Positions 29,474 to 40,453 of a stretch of 51,373 bases of DNA are shown in pieces. The first letter of the stretch is position 1, and every line of letters begins with the position of its first letter. The position numbers and the translations under genes are program-made. Below the pieces are notes generated by a model. It had not been told where the DNA came from, ran no database searches, and saw nothing but the letters and a program-made list of their open reading frames with translations. The DNA is from an uncultured Alphaproteobacteria bacterium (GTDB lineage: Bacteria > Pseudomonadota > Alphaproteobacteria > Rs-D84): NCBI GenBank assembly GCA_905236005.1, contig CAJONJ010000035.1, positions 1 to 51,373 on the forward strand, read 5' to 3'.

Positions 29474-31240
29474 ATGCAAAACAATAATACACGTCAAAAC
29501 AACAAAAAATCAGACAAAAAGCGGTCTGTTAAATCATATATTTTTGCCTTTTTCTTTAATGTTGGGTTAATAGGAATAGCTTTGGTTGGCTTGTATGTGT
29601 TATTTGTGTTTTTGCAGATGCCATCACTGGATGCGATTTTACATGAAACACGTGAACCAGCGATAATATTTCTGGATAAAAATGGTGCAGAAATTCGTTC
29701 AAATGGGCGAATAATGGGAATGCCTGTGTCTGTGGATACTTTACCACCACATGTATATCAGGCTATATTAGCCATCGAAGATAAAAATTTCTATAAACAT
29801 GGTGCGTTATCATATCGTGGGACATTTCGTGCTTTGTTTGTGAATTTGTTTCACAGAAAATTTGCAGCAGGTGGTTCAACTATAACACAACAAACCGCAA
29901 AGAATATATTTTTGTCACGTGAAAAGAAAGTGTCACGCAAAGTGCAAGAATTGATATTATCTTATTGGCTGGAAAACAGATTTACAAAAAATCAAATTTT
30001 AGATTTGTATATGAACAGGATATCTTTGGTTGGTGGGTTGCGTGGCATAGATGCTGCATCGTCTTTGTTGTTTGGCCATGGTGCAAATAAAATGTCTGTT
30101 GCAGAATCAGCACAAATTGCAGCTATGTTAAAAGCCCCCACTACATACAGCCCTTTTAAAAATCCAGAACGCAATATCAAACGTGCCAGAGCTGTGTTGA
30201 TTGAAATGGTGAAACAAGGCTATATAACTGTGAAAACAGCACAAAAGGCAGCCAAAGAATTGAAAGCTGTAACACCAAAATCAGATAAAAATATATATCG
30301 TTATTGGACTGATTTTGTTATGGATGAAATAGAATCTCGTATTGGAAATATAAATCAAGATTTATATGTGTATACTACTATGGATACAAAACTGCAAGCA
30401 CGAGTTGCCGCAAATTTATCTGATAAAATTGGTGAATATCAGGGGGCAATTGTTGCATTGGCACGTGATGGTGCGATATTTGCGATGGTTGGTGGTGATG
30501 ATTATCAAATCAGTCAATTTAATCGTGTTCTGGCTTTACGTCAGCCGGGGTCTGCGTTTAAACCAGTTGTGTATTTGGTTGCATTGGAACATGGTATGAC
30601 CCCAGAATCTTATGTTAATGATTCCCCATTTGCAATCGGTGATTATAACCCAAAAAATTATAATGACCATTATTATGGTGATATTACTTTGGCAACCGCT
30701 TTTGCCAGAAGTGTTAATTCTGTTCCTTTGAAATTAACAAAACAATATGGCATAGATTCTGTGTTAAATATGGCATCGCGTTTAGGAGTTGGAAACAAAT
30801 TAAAACGTGAATATTCAACTGTTCTGGGTGCATCAGAAATGAATTTATTGGATTTAACGACAATATATTCGGTTATTTGGAATGATGGCAAATCGGTCAG
30901 ACCATATTCAATTACAAAAATCACAGATGCAAAGGGTAACGTGATTTATGAACGTAATCCGTCTGATGAAATAACAATTTTGTCTGATACAACCGTAGAA
31001 TATATGAAACAGTTGTTGTACGATGTTGTTGTAAACGGAACAGGCAAACGTGCATATACTACCAACGTATTTGGTGGTAAAACAGGAACCAGCAATAATA
31101 ACAGGGACGCTTGGTTTGTGGGGGCAACATCTGATTATGTAATGGGGGTTTGGGTCGGTAAAGATGATTTTACACCTATGTCTTCAAAGATAACGGGTGG
31201 GGTATTACCTGCAACAATTTTCCATGATATTGTAAAATAA
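29474..31240 (+). CDS. Bifunctional penicillin-binding protein, PBP1-type (GT51 plus transpeptidase)
   Basis: AIEDKNFYKHGAL, GGSTITQQTAKNIFL, RQPGSAFKPVVYL, GKTGTSNNNRDAWFVG. Confidence 0.9.
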   Translation: MQNNNTRQNNKKSDKKRSVKSYIFAFFFNVGLIGIALVGLYVLFVFLQMPSLDAILHETREPAIIFLDKNGAEIRSNGRIMGMPVSVDTLPPHVYQAILAIEDKNFYKHGALSYRGTFRALFVNLFHRKFAAGGSTITQQTAKNIFLSREKKVSRKVQELILSYWLENRFTKNQILDLYMNRISLVGGLRGIDAASSLLFGHGANKMSVAESAQIAAMLKAPTTYSPFKNPERNIKRARAVLIEMVKQGYITVKTAQKAAKELKAVTPKSDKNIYRYWTDFVMDEIESRIGNINQDLYVYTTMDTKLQARVAANLSDKIGEYQGAIVALARDGAIFAMVGGDDYQISQFNRVLALRQPGSAFKPVVYLVALEHGMTPESYVNDSPFAIGDYNPKNYNDHYYGDITLATAFARSVNSVPLKLTKQYGIDSVLNMASRLGVGNKLKREYSTVLGASEMNLLDLTTIYSVIWNDGKSVRPYSITKITDAKGNVIYERNPSDEITILSDTTVEYMKQLLYDVVVNGTGKRAYTTNVFGGKTGTSNNNRDAWFVGATSDYVMGVWVGKDDFTPMSSKITGGVLPATIFHDIVK

Positions 31241-31431
31241 TTGAAAATAGCGGGATTTTATTCTTGACAAAAAATTCACAGTATTATAGGATGTACACTA
31301 TCAACCACTTGGGAATTTTTTCCAATGTATATGTTTGCGTTTAGTTTGAAAACAATTTAACCATGGCAATCTGTCGGTGGACGGTTTGTCACAAGGATTT
31401 TTATATAAACACATATAAAAAAGGATTAAAG

Positions 31432-33222
31432 ATGCGAGTAAAAACTAAAAAACCAACCGGAACGTTGGTATTGCCTTCATCGCTGTGGTCTTTTTATAGA
31501 CAATATATGTTAAAACCATTTTTGGGTGTGCTGGTATCGTTTTTTCTAATAGATTTAATGGCCAACGGTGCGGGAATAATTTTTCCGTATATCCAAAAAT
31601 TAGTTGTCGGTATGTTTGAAGAGACTGTCCCAGAGGGTATGACGTTACTGCAATATTGTATGCCTACAATTTGGTTGATAGTATTTCTAAATATATTCAT
31701 ATCAGTGACAGAGTTTTTAGACAATGCCACTTGGTTTAATAATGAACCAAAAATTAGAAGAAAAATATCAGAAACATTGACCAATTATGTGCATAAACAA
31801 TCAATGTCTTTCTGGACTGGTAAAATGTCGGGGTCTATTAACGCTAAAATTGGTTATATTAGCGATGGTGTTATGATATTTGAAATGTGTTCAGATATTA
31901 TCGGCAGAATAATGATTGTATTGGTCAATGCTGGTATGTTGTTTACATTGAATAAAAATATCGCATACATATTTTCTATTGCATTTATATTGCGAGCTAT
32001 TTACATGTGGTCATTAAGAAACCGTATTAAAAAAACCAGTGCAGATGCATCTGATGCTAGAAGTTTTTTGAACGGCCAATTAGTGGACAGTTTTTCTAAT
32101 TATGCCATAGTTAAGTATTTTTCAGGTGCTAAAAAAGAAGAACAATCATTAAAAGAACCAAGAGATAAAGCTGTTAAAACCAGCGTTTTATCTTCTCGTA
32201 TGCAAAGATTATCTTGGGCATTACCCAGCATTTTGTGGGATATATTGTTCGGGACAATGATTGTATTGTGTGTGATATTGTATCAGCGTGGACAAATGCA
32301 GATTAAAGATATTGTATACAGTGTTTTTGTATATTTCTGGGTGATGGGTGCAATCAACGGAATCATTAATTTAATACCAGATATCATAAGCAAGATTGCG
32401 GATGCTAAAAAGGCATATAAAGATTTGGTTGTGCCTATTTCTGTAATGGATAAACCAAACGCCAAAGATTTGGTTGTAAAGAAAGGTATGATTGAATTGA
32501 AACATGTTGCGTTTGGTTATCGTAATCGTCCTGTGTTAACTGATTTAATGTTGCGTATTAAACCTGGTGAACGTGTTGGGGTTGTGGGACCATCTGGTGC
32601 AGGAAAATCAACATTAGTAAATCTGGTGATGCGTTTTTATGATCCAAAACATGGTCAGATTTTGATAGATGGACAAGATATCGCAAATGTTAAACAGGAT
32701 TCTTTGCGTTCGCAAATTGCATTTATACCACAAGATCCATCTATGTTTAACCGCACGATTGGTGAAAACATTGGATATGGTAAATTTGGTGCCAGTTTGG
32801 CTGAAATACGTCGTGCAGCAAAAAATGCGTCTGCTGATGAATTTATTATGGCAACCGAAAAGAAATATAATTCTTTGGTTGGTGACAGGGGAATCAAATT
32901 ATCTGGTGGTCAAAGACAGCGTATTGCGATTGCACGGGCTTTCTTGAAAGATGCCCCGATATTGATTTTAGACGAAGCGACATCTGCACTGGACAGTGAA
33001 ACAGAGATTACAATTCAAGAATCATTTGAAAAATTGTCAAAGGGCAGAACAACAATTGCGATTGCACATCGTTTATCAACTTTACGTAACATGGACAGGA
33101 TTATTGTTCTGGACCATGGTCAAATCGTAGAGCAAGGAACACATCAACAATTGCTGCGTCGCAAAGGTAAATATTATCAACTTTGGCAAATGCAATCTGG
33201 TGGATTTTTAACAACAAAATAA
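31432..33222 (+). CDS. ABC exporter (fused TMD-NBD)
   Basis: GPSGAGKSTLVNLVMRFYDP, LSGGQRQRIAIARAFLKDAPILILDEATSALD; start at MRVKTKK with RBS aaaggatt. Confidence 0.9.
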   Translation: MRVKTKKPTGTLVLPSSLWSFYRQYMLKPFLGVLVSFFLIDLMANGAGIIFPYIQKLVVGMFEETVPEGMTLLQYCMPTIWLIVFLNIFISVTEFLDNATWFNNEPKIRRKISETLTNYVHKQSMSFWTGKMSGSINAKIGYISDGVMIFEMCSDIIGRIMIVLVNAGMLFTLNKNIAYIFSIAFILRAIYMWSLRNRIKKTSADASDARSFLNGQLVDSFSNYAIVKYFSGAKKEEQSLKEPRDKAVKTSVLSSRMQRLSWALPSILWDILFGTMIVLCVILYQRGQMQIKDIVYSVFVYFWVMGAINGIINLIPDIISKIADAKKAYKDLVVPISVMDKPNAKDLVVKKGMIELKHVAFGYRNRPVLTDLMLRIKPGERVGVVGPSGAGKSTLVNLVMRFYDPKHGQILIDGQDIANVKQDSLRSQIAFIPQDPSMFNRTIGENIGYGKFGASLAEIRRAAKNASADEFIMATEKKYNSLVGDRGIKLSGGQRQRIAIARAFLKDAPILILDEATSALDSETEITIQESFEKLSKGRTTIAIAHRLSTLRNMDRIIVLDHGQIVEQGTHQQLLRRKGKYYQLWQMQSGGFLTTK

Positions 33223-33224
33223 AA

Positions 33225-33251
33225 AAACACCCATTTGGGTGTTTTTTTATT
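33225..33251. terminator. Bidirectional terminator
   Basis: aaaaaacacccatttgggtgttttttt. Confidence 0.8.
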
Positions 33252-33528
33252 TGCCACGAACTTTATCAAGTGTGTCTAAAATTTTTGTTTTCAGTTTTGT
33301 CCATTTACCGCCACTGAATAAACCGGGTTCAAACATCTTTATTTCATCTAATAAATCACGTAACATTAAATTCTGAGAGGTTAATAATTGAATAGTAAAA
33401 TTTTGTCCACGAATTTTATTTTCTTGGGTGGACATAATATCTTCTAACATCTTTAATTTTTTCAGCAGTTCTTCTCTGGATAATGTTTCGTCTTTTTTGC
33501 CAATTGGTTGATTTGCCATAGTATGCAC
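33247..33528 (-). CDS. Hypothetical small coiled-coil protein
   Basis: 93-aa ORF, heptad-like LKKLKMLEDIMSTQENKIRGQNFTIQLL. Confidence 0.5.
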   Translation of the reverse strand: MHTMANQPIGKKDETLSREELLKKLKMLEDIMSTQENKIRGQNFTIQLLTSQNLMLRDLLDEIKMFEPGLFSGGKWTKLKTKILDTLDKVRGK

Positions 33529-33659
33529 CTTTCGTTGTTATTATATTCAAATTAGCAATTTTTTTAGTAATATCAAGATTTTTTTATTTTTATTTATTTA
33601 ATTTGCTTTTTTGGTTTTATATTGCTATGCTATTGCCCACAAGAGAGTGAAATTTATAT

Positions 33660-34673
33660 ATGTCTATCAAAGCAAGACGTTTATTTAAAAAAATTATAAG
33701 TTACGCAGGCCTGTTTTTCTTTGTGTTGGCGGCAGGCATGCTGTATTGGCAATTAAAGAAATATTCTTTGCATGATATTGTACACGCATTGTGGAATATC
33801 CCACTGCATGATTTGTTCTTTGCGTGCGTATCTTGTTTTTGTGGGTATTTAGCTTTGTCTTTGTATGATTATTTGGCACTGGATTACGTGGACAGAAAAG
33901 TTTCGTGGTGGAAATGGATGCTGGCTGGTATGCTGGGGTTTGCAATCAGTAATAACGCAGGCAGTGCACTGGTCAGTGGCGGTGCAATTCGGTATCGTTT
34001 GTATACTCGTTGGCGTGTTCCAGGCAGTGATATTATCAAAATGTTGACTTTTTCTGGTATAACATATTTTTTGGGTGCCGCAGCAATTGCTATTATTGGT
34101 TTTTTCTTGATACCACAGGATATAATGGCTAATTCTATCGGTATGAGTGGTTTGTTTGCGACCTGTGTGGTATTGGTGTTGGTTTACTTTGGGCTAACCC
34201 TGTTTTTTAGAAATAAAAGCATTAAAATCGGGCAAATTTTATTCAAAGTTCCAACAACTAAAACAGCAATTATTCAAATGATACTTGGTATTTTGGATTC
34301 TGTATGTGCGGGTTTGGTGCTGTATTTCTGTATTCGCACATATATAGATATGCCGTTTCCTGTATTTATCGGATTGTATGTAATTGCAATGGTGGCTGGT
34401 ATTTTCAGTCAGGTGCCTGGCGGTATAGGTGTCTTTGAATCTATATTTATGGTGGTTTTACCAGATGATATTGACAAAGCCAATATTTTCGGCGCGTTGT
34501 TAGCATACAGAATCATATATTATGTGTTGCCTTTGATTGGTGCAGGCAGTTTGTTCTTTGTTTATGAACGTTGGTTGCGGGCTCGTATGAAGCGTTGGTT
34601 GGCAGAAGCAAAACAGAAATTACCAAATCTGTCATTTCCGCATAAAAAGCACAAATTGCAAAATAACGAATAA
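33660..34673 (+). CDS. YbhN / lysylphosphatidylglycerol synthase TM-region family membrane protein
   Basis: Multiple TM segments; ISNNAGSALVSGGAIRYRLY and GIFSQVPGGIGVFESIF motifs. Confidence 0.85.
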   Translation: MSIKARRLFKKIISYAGLFFFVLAAGMLYWQLKKYSLHDIVHALWNIPLHDLFFACVSCFCGYLALSLYDYLALDYVDRKVSWWKWMLAGMLGFAISNNAGSALVSGGAIRYRLYTRWRVPGSDIIKMLTFSGITYFLGAAAIAIIGFFLIPQDIMANSIGMSGLFATCVVLVLVYFGLTLFFRNKSIKIGQILFKVPTTKTAIIQMILGILDSVCAGLVLYFCIRTYIDMPFPVFIGLYVIAMVAGIFSQVPGGIGVFESIFMVVLPDDIDKANIFGALLAYRIIYYVLPLIGAGSLFFVYERWLRARMKRWLAEAKQKLPNLSFPHKKHKLQNNE

Positions 34674-34881
34674 AAACACCTTGCCTTTGCATATATCGTC
34701 TGCTATTCTTTTATGTGCTGTATAAAATGGGGTGAATAGTTGATATTTTTATTCTCGCTGTTTTCTTTAATACGAATTATGCCTTTGATTATTGCGGCAT
34801 ATTTCCTTGGCATGGGCTGGACGGCCCCATGGGAACGTATTATTTCCATTTCATACGCCTATAAAATAAAAGGATTATTAA

Positions 34882-36681
34882 ATGTCAAAAAAGATATATG
34901 TGGATGGTGTTCATCCAGAAGAAACACGGGTGGTGGTGGTAGATACCGCTACGAATCGTGTGTCTGATTTTGACGTAGAAACAACCACAAAACCGCAGAT
35001 AAAAGGAAATATCTATCTGGCAAAGGTTATACGTGTGGAACCGTCGCTTCAGGCAGCGTTTGTGGATTACGGAACTGGTAAAAATGGATTTTTGCCATTT
35101 TCTGAAATTCATCCGGATTATTATCAGGTAACACCTGAACAAAAGAAAAAATTAATTGAATTAGCACATGCGAACATCGTTGATGACGATGACGATCCAA
35201 ATGATGAAGAAGACGAAATTGCAGAATATGATGATCACAGTGCTGGCGAAGATAACAAAGAATTTTTGAAACGTGCAAACGAATTTAAAATTCAAGACGT
35301 TATCAAACCTAAGCAAATTTTATTGGTCCAAGGTGTCAAAGAAGAACGTGGACAAAAGGGTGCATCTATGACAACGTATTTGTCATTGGCTGGCCGTTTT
35401 GCTGTGTTGATGCCTAATTCCAGAAAACGTAACAGTTATGGTATTTCAAAGAAAATATCTGACAAAACGGAACGTGCCAGATTGCGTGAAATACTGCATG
35501 CTTTGAAAATACCAAAGGGTATGACGGTGGTTTTAAGAACTGCTGCTCAGGATGCAGGTTCGGATGAAATTACCAAAGATTACGAATATTTGACTACTTT
35601 GTGGAATGAAATTCGTAAAACGACTTTGGAATCTGTTGCCCCGGTTACAATTCATACAGAAGATTCTTTGTTACGTCGTGTTGTTCGGGATTTTATATCC
35701 GACAAAGAAGACGTGATGTATGTCCAAGGTGAAGAAGCTTTTGATGAAGCTAAATCATATTTTCAACAAATGTATGGTCGGGCACCACGTAAACAACTGG
35801 TTCAATACAAAGATACAGCTGTTCCTTTGATGACCAAAGCGGGCATTGAAAAACAACTAGAAGGGTTGCATGGGCCATACGTAACATTGCCATCTGGTGG
35901 TTCTATTGTTATCAACCAGACAGAAGCAATGGTTACAATTGACGTTAATTCTTCACGTGCAATCAAAGAAAAAGACATTGAACAAACCGCATTGAATACT
36001 AATTTAGAAGCAGCAGAAGAAATCGCACTGCAATTACGTTTGCGTGATTTAGCTGGGATTGTTGCAATTGATTTCATTGACATGGAAGACGAAAAAAACA
36101 ATCGTAAATTGGAACAGAAAATGCGTGAAGTCATGAAACATGACAGAGCACGTACCCAAGTTGCGAAAATCAATCCATTTGGTGTGTTGATGTTATCTCG
36201 TCAAAGATTACGCAGCAGTTTTATTGAATCTTCGTATGTCGTTTGTCCGCATTGTATGGGGGCAGGTGTGGTTCCAAGTATTCAGACGGCTTCTATTATA
36301 TTGTTCCGTCATTTACAGGAAAAATTACTAGCAAAAGCGGCACAGAAAATTATTATGACTGTACCAACTGATGTTGCGATTTATTTGTTAAATCAAAAAC
36401 GTGCTGAATTAGCTGCTATGGAAAAAGAATTTGAAACAGAGATTGTCATTGTTGGTGATGACAGTTTAATGAACATAGATCAGTATTCAATTCAACGTGT
36501 TGCAACAGAAAATGTTAAAACAGATGATGTGTTATCTGCACATGAACCATCAACAGATGCAAAAAAGAAAAGTGCAGAACATACGGAAGCAAAACGTATA
36601 ACAACGACTGCATCACGTCATCGTAAGCCAATCAAAAAAGCACAAAAGAAAAAATCTTTGTGGAAAAAATTGGTTGGATAA
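34882..36681 (+). CDS. rne: Ribonuclease E/G family protein
   Basis: HPEETRVVVVD...GNIYLAKVIRVEPSLQAAFVDYGTGKNGFLPFSEIHPDYYQ; catalytic MVTIDVNSSRAIKEKDIEQTALNTNLEAAEEIALQLRLRDLAGIVAIDFIDM; Zn-link VCPHCMGAG. Confidence 0.9.
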   Translation: MSKKIYVDGVHPEETRVVVVDTATNRVSDFDVETTTKPQIKGNIYLAKVIRVEPSLQAAFVDYGTGKNGFLPFSEIHPDYYQVTPEQKKKLIELAHANIVDDDDDPNDEEDEIAEYDDHSAGEDNKEFLKRANEFKIQDVIKPKQILLVQGVKEERGQKGASMTTYLSLAGRFAVLMPNSRKRNSYGISKKISDKTERARLREILHALKIPKGMTVVLRTAAQDAGSDEITKDYEYLTTLWNEIRKTTLESVAPVTIHTEDSLLRRVVRDFISDKEDVMYVQGEEAFDEAKSYFQQMYGRAPRKQLVQYKDTAVPLMTKAGIEKQLEGLHGPYVTLPSGGSIVINQTEAMVTIDVNSSRAIKEKDIEQTALNTNLEAAEEIALQLRLRDLAGIVAIDFIDMEDEKNNRKLEQKMREVMKHDRARTQVAKINPFGVLMLSRQRLRSSFIESSYVVCPHCMGAGVVPSIQTASIILFRHLQEKLLAKAAQKIIMTVPTDVAIYLLNQKRAELAAMEKEFETEIVIVGDDSLMNIDQYSIQRVATENVKTDDVLSAHEPSTDAKKKSAEHTEAKRITTTASRHRKPIKKAQKKKSLWKKLVG

Positions 36682-36790
36682 CAATCAAAAAAACACCGTC
36701 AAAAAATGGCGGTGTTTTTTTGATATCTGTCACATACATGATATAAAAAATACCCACAATTGTGGGTATTTTATAACTGTTATGTATATA

Positions 36791-36934
36791 TTATCTGCCA
36801 CAGCTACCAATCCATTTAGAAATGGAAATGTCTTTGTGTAACAAGAAATCATATTCACAGTTGCCAGATTTATAAGAACCTGTGCAAGCAGCCAATGTCA
36901 AAACAGCAAACAATGCTAATAATACTTTTTTCAT
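36791..36934 (-). CDS. 47-aa putative lipoprotein (below the ORF-track cutoff)
   Basis: MKKVLLALFAVLTLAACTGSYKSGNCEYDFLLHKDISISKWIGSCGR; lipobox LAAC and RBS aaaggag. Confidence 0.7.
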   Translation of the reverse strand: MKKVLLALFAVLTLAACTGSYKSGNCEYDFLLHKDISISKWIGSCGR

Positions 36935-37000
36935 ATTTTCTCCTTTTAGGTTTTTACCCGGAACACATTATGATATAAATCCTAATAATTTTCAAGTTTT

Positions 37001-38308
37001 TTATTTCTTTAATATATCACCAGATTTTATATATTCCGGAGAATCTTTTTTTGCTTTTTTACGTGCCAATTTTGCATATTTTTTTGCGTTTTTTTCATCG
37101 TTGTTCATTTTGTAAAATTCCGCCATTGCCCAATCTGATGTTGAACCATCAGTAACACGTGCCAAAATCCAATAAGCCAACGGGGATGGTTCTGTTAAAA
37201 TAACACGCTTGCATAATTCTTTTGCACGTTCTGTATCACCATTTTTATTACGTTCAGCCAATACCACAGCCAAAGCGGTTTCAATTTGTGGGGCATTATT
37301 TGATAATTTTAAACTGTGTTCGTATGCTTCAACACTGTCGTCATAATGACCATATTGATATTCTATATCACCCAAGACTTCATAAAAATACGGTGATTCA
37401 GAATTACGTTTTATCAGTGTTTGAATACCTGTTTTTGCCATATCCAGATTACCTGCACGCATATTAGCAATTGCACGTGCATAAACAGCAGCATCTGATT
37501 TATCTTTGTATGGATACAAAGTAATTACATTTTTATCGTTATTTAAATATCCAATCAATTTAGCTCGCAATATTTCATAATTTGCGTTTTCTTTTGAAAT
37601 TTGATTTTTTGATTTTGTTGGAATGTTTTTTATTTTTGCAATCTTAGTTTTTGCATTATTTAATCGTTCGCTGGTCAAAGGGTGGTTGATTCTGTTTGGG
37701 TTAACACGTGTTTCAAATGCGTTTTGCATTTCGTGCATTTGTTCAAAAACTTCTATCAATCCATTTGGATTTTCGTCTGCCTTTACCATCAAATCAACAG
37801 CCAAATCATCAGCCATACGTTCTTCATCTCGTGAAAAAGAAAGCATGGATTGCTGAGCAATTCCAGCAGAACCAGCCAATACACCTGCACCCGCAGACGG
37901 ATTGCCGCCTGCAACCATCAATCCTATACCCAGTGCTTGAATAATCATGGTGCGTATCATTTCAGATTGCATTCTGTCTGCAATTTGAATTATATGTCCA
38001 CCGATTGTATGTCCTAATTCGTGTGCCACAACCGCACGCAAAGCATTAGGTGATTTTATGCGTTTTAATAATCCTGTATAAATAAATACATCTTCACCGC
38101 CACGCACAAAGGCATTAAAATTATCATCATTTATAATGTATATTTTTAAACGATTTTCTGGAATCTTAGCGGCTTTTGCGATTGGTTTGATAATTTCTGT
38201 AATGCCAGATTCTATTTCTGTGTCGTTTATCAATGTTGCTGCGTTCACATTAAACACAGATATAACAGATATTAAAACAGCAAATATTATACGTTTCATT
38301 TTATGCAC
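37001..38308 (-). CDS. M48 family metalloprotease with TPR region (BepA-like)
   Basis: Signal peptide, RAVVAHELGHTIGGH, AGIAQQSMLSFSRDEERMADDLAVDLM, C-terminal TPR-like repeats. Confidence 0.85.
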   Translation of the reverse strand: MHKMKRIIFAVLISVISVFNVNAATLINDTEIESGITEIIKPIAKAAKIPENRLKIYIINDDNFNAFVRGGEDVFIYTGLLKRIKSPNALRAVVAHELGHTIGGHIIQIADRMQSEMIRTMIIQALGIGLMVAGGNPSAGAGVLAGSAGIAQQSMLSFSRDEERMADDLAVDLMVKADENPNGLIEVFEQMHEMQNAFETRVNPNRINHPLTSERLNNAKTKIAKIKNIPTKSKNQISKENANYEILRAKLIGYLNNDKNVITLYPYKDKSDAAVYARAIANMRAGNLDMAKTGIQTLIKRNSESPYFYEVLGDIEYQYGHYDDSVEAYEHSLKLSNNAPQIETALAVVLAERNKNGDTERAKELCKRVILTEPSPLAYWILARVTDGSTSDWAMAEFYKMNNDEKNAKKYAKLARKKAKKDSPEYIKSGDILKK

Positions 38309-40367
38309 CTGCTGTTACAGCACAATCAAAAATCTGACGCAACTGTGCAGCCCAATTTTCATCATCACTATTATTATTCATCGCAGCAGTTTGAGCCAAC
38401 CGGAATAAATCCCGATGTTCACGATAATTTACAAAATGATATTGAATCCAGCCACTTTGTTTTGTCCCCAACAATTCGCCCACACCACGCATCATCAAAT
38501 CTTGTTCGGCAATTACGAACCCGTCTTCTGTTTCGCATAATACATCCAAGCGTTTTAAACCATCGGGTGTTATGTTGTTTCCGTAAAGTAATATACAATA
38601 AGATTGCAAAGCCCCACGTCCAACACGTCCACGTAATTGATGCAAAGCCGCCAATCCAAATCTTTCTGCGTTTTCAATAACCATTATCGTCGCAGATGGC
38701 ACATCTATACCGACTTCTATGACAGTGGTAGAAACCAAAATTCGCATATCAGAATCAGGATTTGCAAATTCTGCCATTACTTTGTCACGTTCTTTTTTAT
38801 CCATTTGCCCATGGCATAACCCGACATGTGAAAATCTTTTGTTTAATTCTTCATATCTGGATTGGGCAGCAGTCATATCAGAAATCTCTGATTCAGAAAC
38901 CAATGGACATACCCAAAACACTTTTGCACCATTTTCAATTTGCGGGGCAATTCTTTCAATCAAATCATTTGTCCGTAATACAGGAATTTTAGATGTTTTA
39001 ATTGGAATACGACCAGCAGGTTTTTCGTTTATAATCGATATATCCATATCACCATAAATTGTCATAGACAAAGTGCGTGGAATAGGGGTTGCAGACAAAG
39101 CTAACATATCAGGATTATTGCCTTTTGCACGCATAGCGTTTCTTTGTGCCACACCAAATCTGTGTTGTTCATCAATTATAACCAGACCCAAATCTTTGTA
39201 TTCTACATCATCTGAAAACAAAGCATGTGTTCCAATAGCTATTTTCGTCCGACCTGATTTCAAAGAAATCAATTTTTGATTGCGTCCTGCACCTTTGTCT
39301 CGCCCTGTCAAAACATCACACACCAAACCCAGTTTTTCGCACAAGGGTGCTAATTTATTAAAATGTTGTTGTGCCAATGTATCTGTTGGTGCCAGTAATA
39401 CTGTTTGAGCCCCAGTTTCAGCCATTTTTACAGCCGCAGCCATAGCAACCATCGTTTTGCCTGAACCCACGTCACCTTGAACCAAACGCATCATTGGGAC
39501 AGGTTTTTTGAAATCAGCAAATATTTCATCAATCGTTCGTTGTTGAGCACCAGTCAAATGAAATGGCAAAATCTCATAAAATTTATCTAATAAATCATAT
39601 TTTTTCGCACGCACAGGTCGTTGGTTCTTTAAAGTTTTGCGATTGCGTCTGTTGATTGCAATAGCTGTCTGGTGTGCCAGTAATTCACAGTAAGCCAGCT
39701 TTGCCATGTAAATTCCATTCGGAGCCAAATCATCATTTGTTTCTGGATAATGAACATGTTCCAAAGCATCCAAAAATTCTAGCATTCTGTCAGATAAAAC
39801 ATGTGCGGTAATACGTTCGTGTATTATATTGAAAATTTGGTCACGAATATTAGAAAATGTTTTCTGAGTTAATCCTTCGCCTGATGGGTAAATTGCCTGA
39901 TGTTTTGGAATCTTGTATGCGTTTTCAGGTGTTTCTATAAATTCAGGGTGATTGATAATTGCACCGTTTTTATTTGAAAAATCTAAACGTCCACTGACAA
40001 TTCGCCATTGACCGACTGGTAATTTTTCAGTCCAATAATCTAAATAATTCACATTGAAAAATTGTATAGTAACAGGTGCAGCAAATTTATCATTACAAAT
40101 AATCTGGGTTGGTAATCTGCGGCCACGAAACATGCCACCACGTTTATGCGATTTTACCATCAAAGATATAGTAATCGTATCCCCAGGTTGTGCATTTGTC
40201 ACAGAATCTAGAATTTCACGTGGGCGAACATAAGACGGTGCATGTAACAAAAAATCCAGAACCCTGCGACCATCTAAAACATCATTGAATTTAGACGCCA
40301 ACACAGGTCCCACACCATGTATAAATTGCAAATCAGTATTAAAAAAATCCAAGATTTCTTTGTCCAT
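38301..40367 (-). CDS. recG: ATP-dependent DNA helicase RecG
   Basis: RLVQGDVGSGKTMVA, IIDEQHRFGV, LALSATPIPRTLSMTIYGDMD, QLRGRVGRG. Confidence 0.95.
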   Translation of the reverse strand: MDKEILDFFNTDLQFIHGVGPVLASKFNDVLDGRRVLDFLLHAPSYVRPREILDSVTNAQPGDTITISLMVKSHKRGGMFRGRRLPTQIICNDKFAAPVTIQFFNVNYLDYWTEKLPVGQWRIVSGRLDFSNKNGAIINHPEFIETPENAYKIPKHQAIYPSGEGLTQKTFSNIRDQIFNIIHERITAHVLSDRMLEFLDALEHVHYPETNDDLAPNGIYMAKLAYCELLAHQTAIAINRRNRKTLKNQRPVRAKKYDLLDKFYEILPFHLTGAQQRTIDEIFADFKKPVPMMRLVQGDVGSGKTMVAMAAAVKMAETGAQTVLLAPTDTLAQQHFNKLAPLCEKLGLVCDVLTGRDKGAGRNQKLISLKSGRTKIAIGTHALFSDDVEYKDLGLVIIDEQHRFGVAQRNAMRAKGNNPDMLALSATPIPRTLSMTIYGDMDISIINEKPAGRIPIKTSKIPVLRTNDLIERIAPQIENGAKVFWVCPLVSESEISDMTAAQSRYEELNKRFSHVGLCHGQMDKKERDKVMAEFANPDSDMRILVSTTVIEVGIDVPSATIMVIENAERFGLAALHQLRGRVGRGALQSYCILLYGNNITPDGLKRLDVLCETEDGFVIAEQDLMMRGVGELLGTKQSGWIQYHFVNYREHRDLFRLAQTAAMNNNSDDENWAAQLRQIFDCAVTAGA

Positions 40368-40453
40368 ACTGTATATGCTAGCAGAAAAAAGGTATCATGT
40401 TCAATAAAAAAACTGGCGGTAAACCGCCAGTAATTTTTGCCGAAACCAGACAA

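Noticed and set aside
31298-31431. 134-nt 5' UTR of the second ABC exporter as a possible riboswitch
   Set aside because: Only a short TTGG/CCAA hairpin visible; no recognised aptamer consensus
34740-34967. 75-aa ORF overlapping the RNase E/G start
   Set aside because: No clear RBS, overlaps rne out of frame; the Cys/Ser/Arg tail is an artefact of the overlapping codons
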